A stretch of DNA of 64,000 nt from Planctomonas sp. JC2975 (GCF_012985205.1 NZ_JABEKS010000001.1:1860001-1924000), one strand, 5' to 3'. Counted from the stretch's first letter, positions 32,239-41,762 are shown. Numbers and translations are program-made. The notes: a model not told the origin generated them from the letters alone.

Positions 32239-34044
32239 GTGGCAGCGTCCTACTATCTCGCAGTCGATGTCGGCACGAGTCGCACAGCAGCGGCGACGTC
32301 GAGGCTGGCTGCAGACGGAAGCCTCGTCACCGCGTCCGTCCCCTTGGGACGGAACTCCGACAACGTTCCGACATCGATGTTCGTGACGAACAGCGACTTG
32401 CTCTTCGGCGACGCGGCGGAACGCAGGGGCATCACGGAACCGCAGCGGCTCGTGCGCGAGTTCAAGCGTCGCGTGGGAGACGGCGTGCCGCTGATCGCTG
32501 GCGACCGACGCTTCCGGCCGGAAGAGGTGTTCGCGCTGATGGTCGGCTGGGTTGTCGACTCGGTCAGCGCACGGGAGGCACGGCTGCCGAGCGCCATAGC
32601 TGTCACTGTTCCCGCGGCGTGGGGGGAGTATCGCAGGCAGCTCATCCATGACGCCCTCGCCCACCAGGGTTGGGCGAGCGTGACCCTGGTCTCGGAGCCG
32701 GAGGCCGCTGCCCGCCACTACGTCACCACCACCGAGCTGCCTGCAGGCCGCGCACTCGTCGTCTACGACCTGGGCGGCGGCACGTTCGACGCGATCGTGC
32801 TCCGTCGCGAGCCGAACGGCGACATCCGCGTGGTCGGCATTCCCACCGGACTCGAGGACGTCGGAGGCGCAGACTTCGACGACGCCGTGCTGCGACATGC
32901 CATCGCGGTCGGCGGCGTCTCGGGCGACGAACTCTCCGACATCGGAGACGATCGGATCGCGCTGGCCGCCTTCCGCAGGGAGTGCGTCGATGCGAAAGAG
33001 GCCCTGTCGTTCGACTCGGAGGCCGTCGTTCCGCTGCTCGTAGGCAGCGGCCGTGGCACCGTTCGCATCACGCGCGCCGAGTTCGAGCAGATGATCGAAG
33101 AGCAGATCTCTCGTACGGCCGACGTTTTGGCCGACGGCATCTCCGCCAGCGGCGTGGCTCTCAAGGACGTCGACGCCATCCTCCTCACCGGCGGCTCGTC
33201 TCGCATACCGCGGGTCTCGCAGCTGCTGTCCGAGCGGTTCAATCGACGAATCGCGATCGACGCCGATCCGAAAGCCATCATCGCGCTCGGCGCCGTCCGC
33301 ATCCTCTCGGACCGGGCAGGACTCGTCGTCGCAGCACCCGTGTCCGCCGAGGCCGACGTCGAAGAGGAGGAGGAGACCGCTGCAGTGCCCCCGGCCGCGG
33401 GCCCGACTGCCCCGGTCGCCGCCACCCCGCCGCGAGCCGGCATTTTCGGCAGGAAACGTCGAGCGCAGACCATGGCGTTCGCCGCAGCAGGAACTGTGGC
33501 GCTGGCGCTGGGCCTCGCGATCCCGGCCGCAACGAACCGGGACCGAGGAGCGGTTTCGTTGACGTCGTCGGTGCTCGAGAAGGCGCTCGGAATCGGTTCA
33601 GCGCACGCGGACCCGTTGCCCTCACCGCCGCAGCCGACTGCGGCGCCCGCGCCCCCGCCTCTCACCACCGCCAGCGGCAGCGGCAGCCCGGACTCGGCCT
33701 TCAGAACCCCGACGGCATCGCGCTCGACCTCCAAGGGATCGTCGAGCACCAAGGCCGTCGGCCCGACACCGTCGTCGAGCAAATCGGCCACGGCGGCCGA
33801 TGCCATGGCATCGAGCCAGGCCGGCACCTCTGGCAGCGATCCGACCCCGACCGCCGACCCGACCCCGACCGACCCGCCGACCACTGATCCGGCGCCGACC
33901 GACCCGCCCACCAGCGACCCGACACCAACCGACCCGCCGACCACCGACCCGACACCGACGGACCCGCCGACCACCGACCCGACGGACCCGCCGAGCAGCG
34001 ACCCGGCACCGACCGACTCGTCCGTCCCCGATGCAGGCAGCTGA
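32239..34044 (+). CDS. Membrane-anchored Hsp70-like ATPase with Pro/Thr repeat tail
   Basis: About 601 residues from a GTG at 32239, seven bases after GGGGGAGG. Residues 1-375 form an Hsp70/actin-fold ATPase: phosphate-1 loop AVDVGTSRTAA (near 8), phosphate-2 loop YDLGGGTFDAIV (near 176) and adenosine motif LLTGGSSRIPRVSQLL (near 315). The usual substrate-binding beta-domain and lid of DnaK are absent. Instead there is an acidic linker, one membrane segment (about 409-432, MAFAAAGTVALALGLAIPAA) and an extracytoplasmic Ser/Thr/Pro region ending in TDPPTTDPTP-type repeats. It is therefore an anchored ATPase that may sense or scaffold at the envelope rather than a general chaperone. It precedes the LuxR regulator by 33 bp, which suggests that the two act together. 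Confidence 0.88.
   Translation: MAASYYLAVDVGTSRTAAATSRLAADGSLVTASVPLGRNSDNVPTSMFVTNSDLLFGDAAERRGITEPQRLVREFKRRVGDGVPLIAGDRRFRPEEVFALMVGWVVDSVSAREARLPSAIAVTVPAAWGEYRRQLIHDALAHQGWASVTLVSEPEAAARHYVTTTELPAGRALVVYDLGGGTFDAIVLRREPNGDIRVVGIPTGLEDVGGADFDDAVLRHAIAVGGVSGDELSDIGDDRIALAAFRRECVDAKEALSFDSEAVVPLLVGSGRGTVRITRAEFEQMIEEQISRTADVLADGISASGVALKDVDAILLTGGSSRIPRVSQLLSERFNRRIAIDADPKAIIALGAVRILSDRAGLVVAAPVSAEADVEEEEETAAVPPAAGPTAPVAATPPRAGIFGRKRRAQTMAFAAAGTVALALGLAIPAATNRDRGAVSLTSSVLEKALGIGSAHADPLPSPPQPTAAPAPPPLTTASGSGSPDSAFRTPTASRSTSKGSSSTKAVGPTPSSSKSATAADAMASSQAGTSGSDPTPTADPTPTDPPTTDPAPTDPPTSDPTPTDPPTTDPTPTDPPTTDPTDPPSSDPAPTDSSVPDAGS
33837..34041 (+). repeat. In-gene tandem repeat coding for Pro/Thr/Asp units
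   Basis: Imperfect repeats of GACCCGCCGACCACCGACCC and GACACCGACCGA-type units, in frame, coding for TDPPTTDP and TDPTPTDP blocks (about 65 residues). The copy number is likely to vary between strains. The tail is predicted to lie outside the membrane. Confidence 0.8.
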
Positions 34045-34077
34045 GTCCGCGAACGGCAGCGGCAACCGAAGGTAATG

Positions 34078-36645
34078 GTGACTTCTCTCGCATCAGTGAC
34101 CGGAACGACGTCAACGGCCACCGTTGCGCGTCCGCGAGCGGTCGCGCGTGCGAAGGCCACGCGACCGACCGCGCCTGCACACGCCGGCGCCGCGCCAGGG
34201 CTCTGGCCGCGACTGGCACGCCTGCACATCGACAACCTGCTGGCGAGCACCACGGCTCCCCGGTCCTTGGTGGTCGGGCCGGCCGGTTCCGGCAAGACCA
34301 GTGCACTGCACTACCTGCATGACGAACTCCGCAAGGCCGGACGCGCCACGGACTTCGCCCACGATGCCGACGGAATCAGGGCGATGCCGCCCGCAGCCAT
34401 CCTTCTCGTCGACGACGCGCACCTCCTCGACCAGGATGCGCTGCTCGCCCTCGCAGACCGCGTCGCCGACCCGACATCGGCCACGCTCGTGGCATGCCGG
34501 CCATGGCCGACCCCCGAAGGCCTGGCCGGCATCCTGTCGACGCTGGACACCCCAGGACTGGCCATCGTGCTCGGACAGGTGAGCACAGGCGAGGTCGCCG
34601 AGTATGCGGGCGAAGGCGCGATCGCCGGCGAATGCATCGACGACCTGGTCGAACTCTGCGCAGGGATGACGTGGCTGTTGTCGGAGGCGCTCTCCCTCCA
34701 CGACCAGAGCGGATGCTCGACCGGACCTGCGCACGACGCCGTCGTCGCCGCGCTGAACGAGGTCGTCGCGCAGCGGTTGCACCAGCTGGATCCCGACGTG
34801 CGGCTGGCGGTGGAGACCGAGTCGCTCACCCCGAGCCTGTCGAGCCACTCCGCGAGTCAACGCACCGACCTGGTGGTGGCGGCCCATGCGCAGGGACTGC
34901 TGCTGCGCAACGGCCAGGTGGCACCCGGGATCCGCTCGGCGGTGCGGGCCGCAACCCCGATCGCCAGGATCGTCTCGCTCGCCGACGCCGGGCTCATCGA
35001 GCCATCAGCAGAGCTCCTGCACGGGGTTCGCGACCACGACGTCGCGCGCACGATGCTGCACCTCGGCGATGCCGCCCTCGAGAGCTCGCCAGAACGTGCC
35101 GCCGAACTGTACGACCACGCGGCGAACAGCGGTGCCGATCCCGTGGTCGTCGCGGTGCGACGAGCGCGTGCGCTCTGGGCATCCGGCCTGTACGACGAGG
35201 CCGCGGCCGCTGTTGATGGACTCGACCTCGATGCTGACGACCCGGATGCCGCCTTCACGACGAACCTGGTCGCTGCGGTCTGGGCGGCACGAGCCATGCC
35301 GGAGACGGCCGACAGGGTCTACCGATCGTCGAACGTCGACTCTCCTGTCGTTCGTGCGGGCGCCGTGGTCGCCTCGCTGGCGGTGGGGGATCCCAGGGAA
35401 GCAGAGGCGCCGCCGATCGAGGCCGCGTCATCCATCCCCTCGACCGCCGTCGTGGCGATGGAGTCGCTCAGTCGCGGTTTGCGCGCCACTCTCGGTGCGT
35501 CTGTGCAGATCGCCTTGAGCGAGCTCATGCGGGCCAGCGACGCCTACACGATGTCCGGAGATGCGCTTCCGGTGCCCGAGCTGCCAGCTGTGCTCGCGGC
35601 TGTCACCGCACTCCACCTCGGCGAGCTCGAGGTGGCGGCGGAGATCCTGGACGACGCCACGCGCGACGGGCAGGGCGGACCGGGCGGGCGTGGCCGCCTC
35701 GCACTCTGGACCGGCTGGGTGGCTTTGCAGCGGCAACGGCCGCATGACGTCGAGGCCGCTCTTGCGACGGCGTGCACTGCTGGCGTCAGGCTCAGCCCGC
35801 GCGATCAGCTCCTGGAGCACGCTCTGCGCATCGGGCTGGCACGCCGCTACTCCGACACCGCGGCGATCACGATCGCGTGGCGGAGGGCCCGGGAGACGAT
35901 GCTCCGTTCGGAGTTCGATCTCTACGGCATCCTTCCGCTCTCCGAGTTCGTGGTGACCGCGGCGCGACTCGACGACCTGCCACGGATGCGACGCCACTTC
36001 GATCAGGCCCTCGGCCGTATCGAGAGGCTCGGCAACCCGAGCATGTGGGGTGCGCATCTGCACTGGGCAGGCATTCAGCAGGGCATCCTGCTGAACCAGC
36101 CAGAGATGCTGCGCCCGCATGCCCAGGCATTGGTGGCGGCGGGATCGGAAAGCGTGATCGCCGCCGCGATGTCGCACGCAGGCAGAGTCTGGACCTCGGT
36201 TCTGGCCGGAAAAGTGGACGCCGCCGCCGTGGAAGCCGCGGCCTCCGAGCTCGCGGACGTCGGACTCGCCTGGGACGGCGCACGTCTCGCGGGATACGGC
36301 GCGGGCCTGACCGAGGACCGCCGTGTGGTCTCCCGGCTCCTCGCGTGTGCACGCCGTCTGCACTCCAATGAGACGATCCCGTCGGGTGGCGACAGGAGCG
36401 AGACGCTCGTCACGCCGATCGCTCCAGTCGAGACGACTCTCAGCGTCAGAGAGCGCGAGGTCGCCGCCATGGTGCTGGACGGCAAGACCTATGCCGAAAT
36501 CGGCGCAGCGATCTTCATCTCGCCACGTACCGCCGAGCACCACATCGCCCGCATCCGCAGGCGGCTCGGAGCGACGTCGCGCTCCGACCTGCTCACCAAG
36601 CTCCGTCTCGCACTCGAGAGCCCTGGGGAGGATGCCCATGCGTGA
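34078..36645 (+). CDS. Large ATP-binding LuxR-type regulator (IniR/MalT-like)
   Basis: About 855 residues. A GTG at 34078 lies five bases after AAGG; an ATG three bases earlier is the alternative. A P-loop NTPase domain (Walker A GPAGSGKTS near 68; Walker B ILLVDDAHLLDQD near 110) is followed by a long helical, TPR-like sensor region (about 250-770). The C-terminal LuxR helix-turn-helix (TLSVREREVAAMVLDGKTYA, then SPRTAEHHIARIRRRLG) spans about 785-835. This is the LAL/STAND activator layout, in which ATP and ligand binding allow DNA binding. The mycobacterial iniBAC operon is controlled by a LuxR-type regulator of similar size (IniR), and here the gene directly precedes an IniB-like gene, so it probably activates the IniB-like and dynamin genes. 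Confidence 0.88.
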   Translation: MTSLASVTGTTSTATVARPRAVARAKATRPTAPAHAGAAPGLWPRLARLHIDNLLASTTAPRSLVVGPAGSGKTSALHYLHDELRKAGRATDFAHDADGIRAMPPAAILLVDDAHLLDQDALLALADRVADPTSATLVACRPWPTPEGLAGILSTLDTPGLAIVLGQVSTGEVAEYAGEGAIAGECIDDLVELCAGMTWLLSEALSLHDQSGCSTGPAHDAVVAALNEVVAQRLHQLDPDVRLAVETESLTPSLSSHSASQRTDLVVAAHAQGLLLRNGQVAPGIRSAVRAATPIARIVSLADAGLIEPSAELLHGVRDHDVARTMLHLGDAALESSPERAAELYDHAANSGADPVVVAVRRARALWASGLYDEAAAAVDGLDLDADDPDAAFTTNLVAAVWAARAMPETADRVYRSSNVDSPVVRAGAVVASLAVGDPREAEAPPIEAASSIPSTAVVAMESLSRGLRATLGASVQIALSELMRASDAYTMSGDALPVPELPAVLAAVTALHLGELEVAAEILDDATRDGQGGPGGRGRLALWTGWVALQRQRPHDVEAALATACTAGVRLSPRDQLLEHALRIGLARRYSDTAAITIAWRRARETMLRSEFDLYGILPLSEFVVTAARLDDLPRMRRHFDQALGRIERLGNPSMWGAHLHWAGIQQGILLNQPEMLRPHAQALVAAGSESVIAAAMSHAGRVWTSVLAGKVDAAAVEAAASELADVGLAWDGARLAGYGAGLTEDRRVVSRLLACARRLHSNETIPSGGDRSETLVTPIAPVETTLSVREREVAAMVLDGKTYAEIGAAIFISPRTAEHHIARIRRRLGATSRSDLLTKLRLALESPGEDAHA

Positions 36646-36804
36646 CCAACGCGGTCTCCCACCAGGGCAGACCCCTAATCACCCCGCATCGGATGACCCG
36701 ATTCCCCTAGTGAATGCGCAAGGGGAACGGGTTCTCCCCCGACGCGAAACCCGTGCGAACCGGCCTAGGTTCGAAGTAGAGCATCGCATTCAAGGAGCGC
36801 AAGC

Positions 36805-37527
36805 ATGAGTGTCACTCTCGCGACGGTCGCGGATTCGCTGATCGATTTCATCCTGAGCCTCCTGCAAGATCCCGCAGCGACTGAGAAGTTCAACTCGGAT
36901 CCGCAGACGGTGCTCGCCGACAACGGTTTGAGCGGAATCTCGGCGGCTGACGTGTGCGCCGTCGCACCCGTCATCGCGGAGCGTCCGGGGGTTCAGGTAC
37001 TCCAGATGTCGCCGCACTTCACGGTCAGCGATCCCCCCAGCGATCCCCCCAGCAGGGCCGTGCAGGAGATCCAGACCATCACCCACAATCTGACGTACGT
37101 CGACAATCGATCCACCCTCGTCGACCAGTCGACGAACCAGAACATCTGGGCGACGGGCGACGTGACGCAGAACTTCGACCAGCACGCGACGGTCGGTTCC
37201 GGTGACGGATCGACGGTCGCCGGCGGAAACATCGATCTCACCAGCACGCAGGACGACTCGACGCACATCACGGGCGGTGGGGACGTCAACATCGGCAACA
37301 CGACGACGCAGACGACCAGCACGGATTCGGGCAACACGCTCACGGACAACTCGGCGGCCACCGACAACTCGACGAATGTCGACGCTGACGACGCGCTTAA
37401 CTCGACTGCTGCGACCACGACGACGGACGACTCGCACAACTCATCGGCCGCCGACTACAACGACACGCACACGACCACGGACGACACCTTCCCTGTACGA
37501 CTCGCACGATGCGGCCATCGTCGATGA
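36805..37527 (+). CDS. IniB-like protein (N-terminal IniB domain, Thr/Asn/Asp-rich repeats)
   Basis: 240 residues. The first 60 match the IniB N-terminal domain (SLIDFILSLLQDPAATEKF, then LADNGLSGISAADVCAVAPV). The rest is low-complexity, Thr/Ser/Asn/Asp-rich and almost free of large hydrophobics, with GGNIDLTSTQDDSTHI and GGDVNIGNTTT turns like a beta-solenoid. The start has AAGGAG seven bases upstream. The last residues (FPVRLARCGHRR) do not fit the composition; the +1 frame continues in character to 37552 (YDSHDAAIVDDTTPADDL), which suggests a small frameshift near 37490. Against that, the annotated stop overlaps the next start as ATGA. IniB of mycobacteria is cell-wall-stress induced. Two paralogues lie at 41822 and 42649. 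Confidence 0.85.
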   Translation: MSVTLATVADSLIDFILSLLQDPAATEKFNSDPQTVLADNGLSGISAADVCAVAPVIAERPGVQVLQMSPHFTVSDPPSDPPSRAVQEIQTITHNLTYVDNRSTLVDQSTNQNIWATGDVTQNFDQHATVGSGDGSTVAGGNIDLTSTQDDSTHITGGGDVNIGNTTTQTTSTDSGNTLTDNSAATDNSTNVDADDALNSTAATTTTDDSHNSSAADYNDTHTTTDDTFPVRLARCGHRR

Positions 37528-38180
37528 CACGACCCCAGCCGACGACCTCTGATCTGGCGCGCCGGCCAGTGAGCCGACCTGCGACTCGGACGGGATCGTA
37601 CGTCCCGCCGTTGATGGCGCCCTCTCCGGAGCCCCACGTCGCTCCGGCACGGCCGCCACTGAAGGAGAAGGCGCCTCCCCCTGTGCTGACGAAGGCCAAG
37701 CCGCCGGTCTCTGTGCGGGTGGCACAGGTCTTCTGGATCCTCAGCCTCGTCGCAGGCGCCGCAGGGGTGGTGTACGCGTTCATCATCCGGATCGCGCAGT
37801 TGCCCGCCATCGAGAAGCTCGTCAAGGGCGTCGAGGCGCACCGAGCGGATTCCACTTACGAGTCGGCGGCGCAGATCGTCTTCTGGTGCATCTTCGGCGC
37901 GATGATCGCGGTGGTCTTCCTCCAGATCGTGTTCTTCGTGTCGTTCCGGAACAGGCGTTCCAGCGTGCGATGGTGGCAATTCGGCACGTTGTTCCTGCAG
38001 GGGATAGTGCTGATCTTCGCCCACGAGCTCGTCGCCATGGGCGACCGGGGCAAACCGCTGGAGATCATCCTCGGCACGCAGTATCTGCTGGCGATCATCG
38101 CGTTGTGCGTGAGCCTGCTACCGCCTGCCCTCCGCTGGAGTGCCCGAAAGTACGACATCCGGCGCGGGCCGTCCGCCTAG
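37524..38180 (+). CDS. Membrane protein of the Ini-like cluster
   Basis: 218 residues. A Pro/Ala-rich cytoplasmic N-terminus of about 65 residues precedes four membrane segments (about 70-90, 115-140, 155-173, 183-203) and a basic tail (RWSARKYDIRRGPSA). The ATG at 37524 overlaps the IniB-like stop (ATGA), so the genes are translationally coupled; a longer ORF from 37509 is less likely. No family is recognised. Its 3' end overlaps the convergent dynamin gene by 63 bp. Position suggests a membrane partner of the IniB-like and dynamin-like proteins. Confidence 0.78.
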   Translation: MTRPQPTTSDLARRPVSRPATRTGSYVPPLMAPSPEPHVAPARPPLKEKAPPPVLTKAKPPVSVRVAQVFWILSLVAGAAGVVYAFIIRIAQLPAIEKLVKGVEAHRADSTYESAAQIVFWCIFGAMIAVVFLQIVFFVSFRNRRSSVRWWQFGTLFLQGIVLIFAHELVAMGDRGKPLEIILGTQYLLAIIALCVSLLPPALRWSARKYDIRRGPSA

Positions 38181-39647
38181 CGGAAGAAGTTCGGCCATCG
38201 CCCCTTCGACGCTCCTGATGACCACTCGGCTGAGGTCGGCCGCCGCTCTGTCTGTGAGCGGAGACTGGGCGATGCCGTGCCAGTGCGCCAGGATGTCCTC
38301 CGCGCGCGCCCGGATCTGGTCATCGCCTGCCGTCTCGGGCAATCCCAGCCGTTGAAGCGCCGACGTACCCGATCCACCGGCGATGCGCTCGGCGTCCGCG
38401 CGATCGGCCTCCCGCAGCGACAGCGTGGAGGTGCGAGCACGCGCCAGCAGACCTAACTCTCGCAACTCGTGATTGTTGAGCATGATCTGCTCGATGTCGC
38501 CGAGAATGCCTGCGGCTTCCTGTACCGGCTTCTCGCGGATCAGGAGTTCCAGTCCCTGCAGCACCGCCCGTGTCTTGAGGGCGACCGTTCTGCTGCGGAA
38601 CTGGTCGTTGATGAATCGCTGCAGGTCGACGAGCCCGCTCTGCTGCACGAGTCGTTCTGAGAGATCGGTGGAGTTCTTCGCTCCGGCGCGCAGCTGACCG
38701 GCCGCCAGACGGATGCCGAAAATGCCGAATCGGTCGAGCAGACCGCGCCGCTCCGCCACGCCGAGCGTTGTGGAATCGCTGCGCCGGACGAACCGATCGA
38801 CAGACAGCAGAAGTCGTTCGCGTTCGCCGCGGTCCATCAGCGAGATCTCGCGGAGTGCGGTGAACTCGCTCTCGTTCATGGTGCGCGCCGCCTCAGCAAG
38901 GAGGCCCGCGACGGGGACGACGTCCAGCGTCAGTGCCCGCAGCTCCCCGTCTCGGCGGTAGCGATCGGCGATCTTGGCCGCCGAGATGAGCGAGTCGATG
39001 CGTCCGGATCCGAGTTCGTCCGCGCGGGAGAGGATCGCGAGCGCGTTGACGGCCTGCGAGCGTCCGGCAGCGGTGTCGTTGAACGCCTCCAGAAAGTGGA
39101 TGTCTGCTGCGTGCAGGTGCCGGAGCATGTAGATGATCGCGTCCGCTTCGGTCGGCGACGACCCCGGTGTCAGGAGTCGCGCGGCCTGCGCCGACGTGTC
39201 GATGGAGAGGGACGCGATGCCCGGAGTGTCGATGAGGATCGTCCGGCGCAGATGCTCAGACGGCCATTCGACGCCGATCCAGTCGATCTCGTCGGCGGCG
39301 TAATCGCCGAGCTCGATCTGCAGGTCGCCCTGCACACGCTTCACGGGCATCGGAACGCGTTCGCCGTTCATCAGTTGGAGCGTGATCTGCGGGGTGCGCC
39401 CGTAGCGGTACCACATCACCGTGCGCGTGCACTCGCCAGCATCGGTGGGTGCGATCCGTTCGCCGATCAGGGCGTTGAGAAGAGTGGACTTGCCGGCTTT
39501 GACGATGCCGGCGACCGCGATGCGGAGCGGCTCCCTGAGTCGCGTGTCGAAGGTGTCGAGAACCTCGAGCGCTGCAGGATCGTCGTCGTATGCGCGTCTC
39601 GAGCGATCGATCACGTCGGCGACCGACTCGAGACCGCCACCCATCAT
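38118..39647 (-). CDS. Dynamin-like GTPase, IniC-like
   Basis: 509 residues. A dynamin-type GTPase domain starts near residue 40: P-loop GIVKAGKSTLLNALIG (G1), the threonine in ECTRTV (G2), IDTPGIASL (G3, near 145) and LSRADE (G4, near 209). A helical region without an obvious membrane segment follows (about 290-470). This short, non-anchored form resembles mycobacterial IniC, which partners IniA. Bacterial dynamin-like proteins bind, fuse or repair membranes upon GTP hydrolysis, typically under antibiotic or phage stress. The ATG overlaps the stop of the larger dynamin gene (ATGA, 39644-39647), so the two are made together and probably form a hetero-complex. Confidence 0.9.
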   Translation of the reverse strand: MMGGGLESVADVIDRSRRAYDDDPAALEVLDTFDTRLREPLRIAVAGIVKAGKSTLLNALIGERIAPTDAGECTRTVMWYRYGRTPQITLQLMNGERVPMPVKRVQGDLQIELGDYAADEIDWIGVEWPSEHLRRTILIDTPGIASLSIDTSAQAARLLTPGSSPTEADAIIYMLRHLHAADIHFLEAFNDTAAGRSQAVNALAILSRADELGSGRIDSLISAAKIADRYRRDGELRALTLDVVPVAGLLAEAARTMNESEFTALREISLMDRGERERLLLSVDRFVRRSDSTTLGVAERRGLLDRFGIFGIRLAAGQLRAGAKNSTDLSERLVQQSGLVDLQRFINDQFRSRTVALKTRAVLQGLELLIREKPVQEAAGILGDIEQIMLNNHELRELGLLARARTSTLSLREADRADAERIAGGSGTSALQRLGLPETAGDDQIRARAEDILAHWHGIAQSPLTDRAAADLSRVVIRSVEGAMAELLPLGGRPAPDVVLSGTPAEGRR

Positions 39648-41677
39648 CGCAATGCCCCGACGGGCTCTTCGGTCTCCGTCAGCGCCCGCACCTGCTGGCG
39701 CAGGAGCTCGATCTGCTGCTGCCGGGCCTGCAGGATGCGGATGCCCTCCTCACGATTGCCGGAATACGTCTGTGCGGCCCGCTGCGCGGCCATCACGGAC
39801 TCGTTCAGTGACCGGTTCAGCTGATCGGCGATGCCGCCGAAGTGGTCGCGAGCCACTCGTTGAACCAACCGCAGCCGATCCTTCAGAGGCTTCGACACCT
39901 GGAACACGACCTCGTCGATGTGCCGGCGGACGATGTTCTTCGCCTCCATCTGCCTGCGCATGAGACGGTTGTTCATGTCCTCGCGGAATGCGCGGCGCCC
40001 GACCAGCACGCCGACGATCAGCGAGAGCGGATTGATCAGCGTCAGGCCGATCAGGCTCGTCGCAAGGCCCGTCATGAGAACACCACCGTACGAGCCGCGC
40101 AGCCCGATGTAGATCTTCTCGATGGTGCCCATCTGTCCGGGGTCCAGCGTTTGGATCTCGTCGACCGGCTCGAGCAGTTCCGCGGTGTCCGACACGTCGA
40201 ACATCGGCAGGGCGGGGTTCTCGGCGACGAACTCCTCCGCGACCTGCTGGGAGAGCCATTGCGAGCGCTCGTTGGTCCACACGAACGTCTCGGCTATCGC
40301 CTCGGAGACACGATCGTTGAGCCACTCGGCGATCTGTTCCCAGATCGGTCCGGGGTCGCCCTCGTCGATGGCGTTCTCGGCTTCGCGCTGCACCTTGCGC
40401 AGACGGTCTCTGAGGTCGTGCTCCGTGTCGGACATGAGGTCGCCGATCCCGTCGCTGAGCAGGATCTGCCATCGGGAGGAGCGACCGCGGAACTCGTCGA
40501 GCCGGGCTCTGGCGTCTTCGAGCTGCGCCATGATGCGCGGCGTCTGTTCGGGATGCATGAGCGTCGTCAGCTCGGTGCGCACCGCCATGGCGAGCTGGTC
40601 CAACGAGGATTCCAGGTCGTGGATCGCCACCTGGCGGTGGAGGTCCTCGGCCTTGCTGAGCACGTCTCGCCTGAGGTATCCGATGAGCCCGGGAAAGCCG
40701 GACTCCCGGTTCAGCGTGGCGTCGTCCTGCGCTGCGGCCAGCAGGCGCAGATCGCTCGAAACAGAGAAGACCGGGACACCCCCGACATCTGCCAGGTGTC
40801 CACGGTCGATGTCCTCGATCCGACGCCATTGCGGGTAGATGTCCGTCTTCGAGATGACGGCCGCCATGTTCGGGGAAATGCGGAGCGCGTTGCGGATGAA
40901 CTGCATCTCGGGCTCCGTGTACTCCTGCGAGGCATCCGACACGAGCAGGATGGCGTGCGCCGACGGAATCGCGGCGAGCGTCGAGAGAGAGCGCGTGGAC
41001 TCGATGCCGCCCACGCCCGGCGAGTCGACGATGCGGAGGCCGCCGGCGAGGATCTGCCGGGGAAGGAACACTTCTGCCCCGAGGAGATTGCGCTCGTTGT
41101 TGGGATTGCCCTTCTCGGAGACGTAGTCTGCGAGCTCGTCGATCGAGATCGGGATGCGCTCTACCTCGTCGGGATCGCCCGTGCCCTCGCCATCCTCCGG
41201 ATGCCTGATCACCACGGCCGACGGTGTCTCGCCGTAGCCGACGGACGTGGGAACGCTGGTGGCGATGTCGTCATCGATCGGGCACACCGGGGCGTTCACC
41301 AGCGCGTTCACGAGCTTGCTCTTGCCCTGTTTGAACTGGCCGAGCACGAGCACGCGTACATGCGGATCGAGCAGGCGCGAACGTGCGCGGTCGAGATACT
41401 CCACGAGGTCGTTGCGACCCAGCAGCTGGGTGATCTTGCGTGCCTTGGCGAGCAGCTCGACCACGTCACCGGTGTCGTGGCTGAGCACCAACTCCGACCC
41501 GGCGTCACCGGCGACCTCAGCGTGCTCGGTATCGGCTTCGGCCGTGTGCGTCGCCCCATCCCGCGGCAGCTCGGAGGACTCTGCCGGAGCGCTGCCGACT
41601 CGCGCGGCGCCCGCCTGCGCGTTCTCCGCCTGTTCCGACGCTGTCGCCGCCGACGTGGTGTCTTCCGACGCTCCCAC
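39644..41677 (-). CDS. Dynamin-like GTPase with membrane paddle, IniA-like
   Basis: About 677 residues from a GTG at 41677 preceded by AAGGGGGA; an ATG at 41710 is possible but has no ribosome site. A variable acidic N-terminus (about 60 residues) leads to the GTPase domain: G1 VLGQFKQGKSKLVNALV (near 113), G2 threonine in ATSVPTSV, G3 VDSPGVGG (near 219), G4 ISKTD (near 276). A long helical neck/trunk follows, with a hydrophobic paddle near 531-561 (GVLMTGLATSLIGLTLINP, then LIVGVLVG) that inserts into membranes, and C-terminal coiled coil. This matches mycobacterial IniA in size and layout. It is coupled to the IniC-like gene and lies downstream of two IniB-like genes. Confidence 0.9.
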   Translation of the reverse strand: MGASEDTTSAATASEQAENAQAGAARVGSAPAESSELPRDGATHTAEADTEHAEVAGDAGSELVLSHDTGDVVELLAKARKITQLLGRNDLVEYLDRARSRLLDPHVRVLVLGQFKQGKSKLVNALVNAPVCPIDDDIATSVPTSVGYGETPSAVVIRHPEDGEGTGDPDEVERIPISIDELADYVSEKGNPNNERNLLGAEVFLPRQILAGGLRIVDSPGVGGIESTRSLSTLAAIPSAHAILLVSDASQEYTEPEMQFIRNALRISPNMAAVISKTDIYPQWRRIEDIDRGHLADVGGVPVFSVSSDLRLLAAAQDDATLNRESGFPGLIGYLRRDVLSKAEDLHRQVAIHDLESSLDQLAMAVRTELTTLMHPEQTPRIMAQLEDARARLDEFRGRSSRWQILLSDGIGDLMSDTEHDLRDRLRKVQREAENAIDEGDPGPIWEQIAEWLNDRVSEAIAETFVWTNERSQWLSQQVAEEFVAENPALPMFDVSDTAELLEPVDEIQTLDPGQMGTIEKIYIGLRGSYGGVLMTGLATSLIGLTLINPLSLIVGVLVGRRAFREDMNNRLMRRQMEAKNIVRRHIDEVVFQVSKPLKDRLRLVQRVARDHFGGIADQLNRSLNESVMAAQRAAQTYSGNREEGIRILQARQQQIELLRQQVRALTETEEPVGALR

Positions 41678-41762
41678 GCTTCCCCCTTGGTCTACGACCG
41701 TGCCCCGCATCTCAGGCTAGTGCTGCATGCCGCACCCGACGCTGGACGATGACAACGAACAG

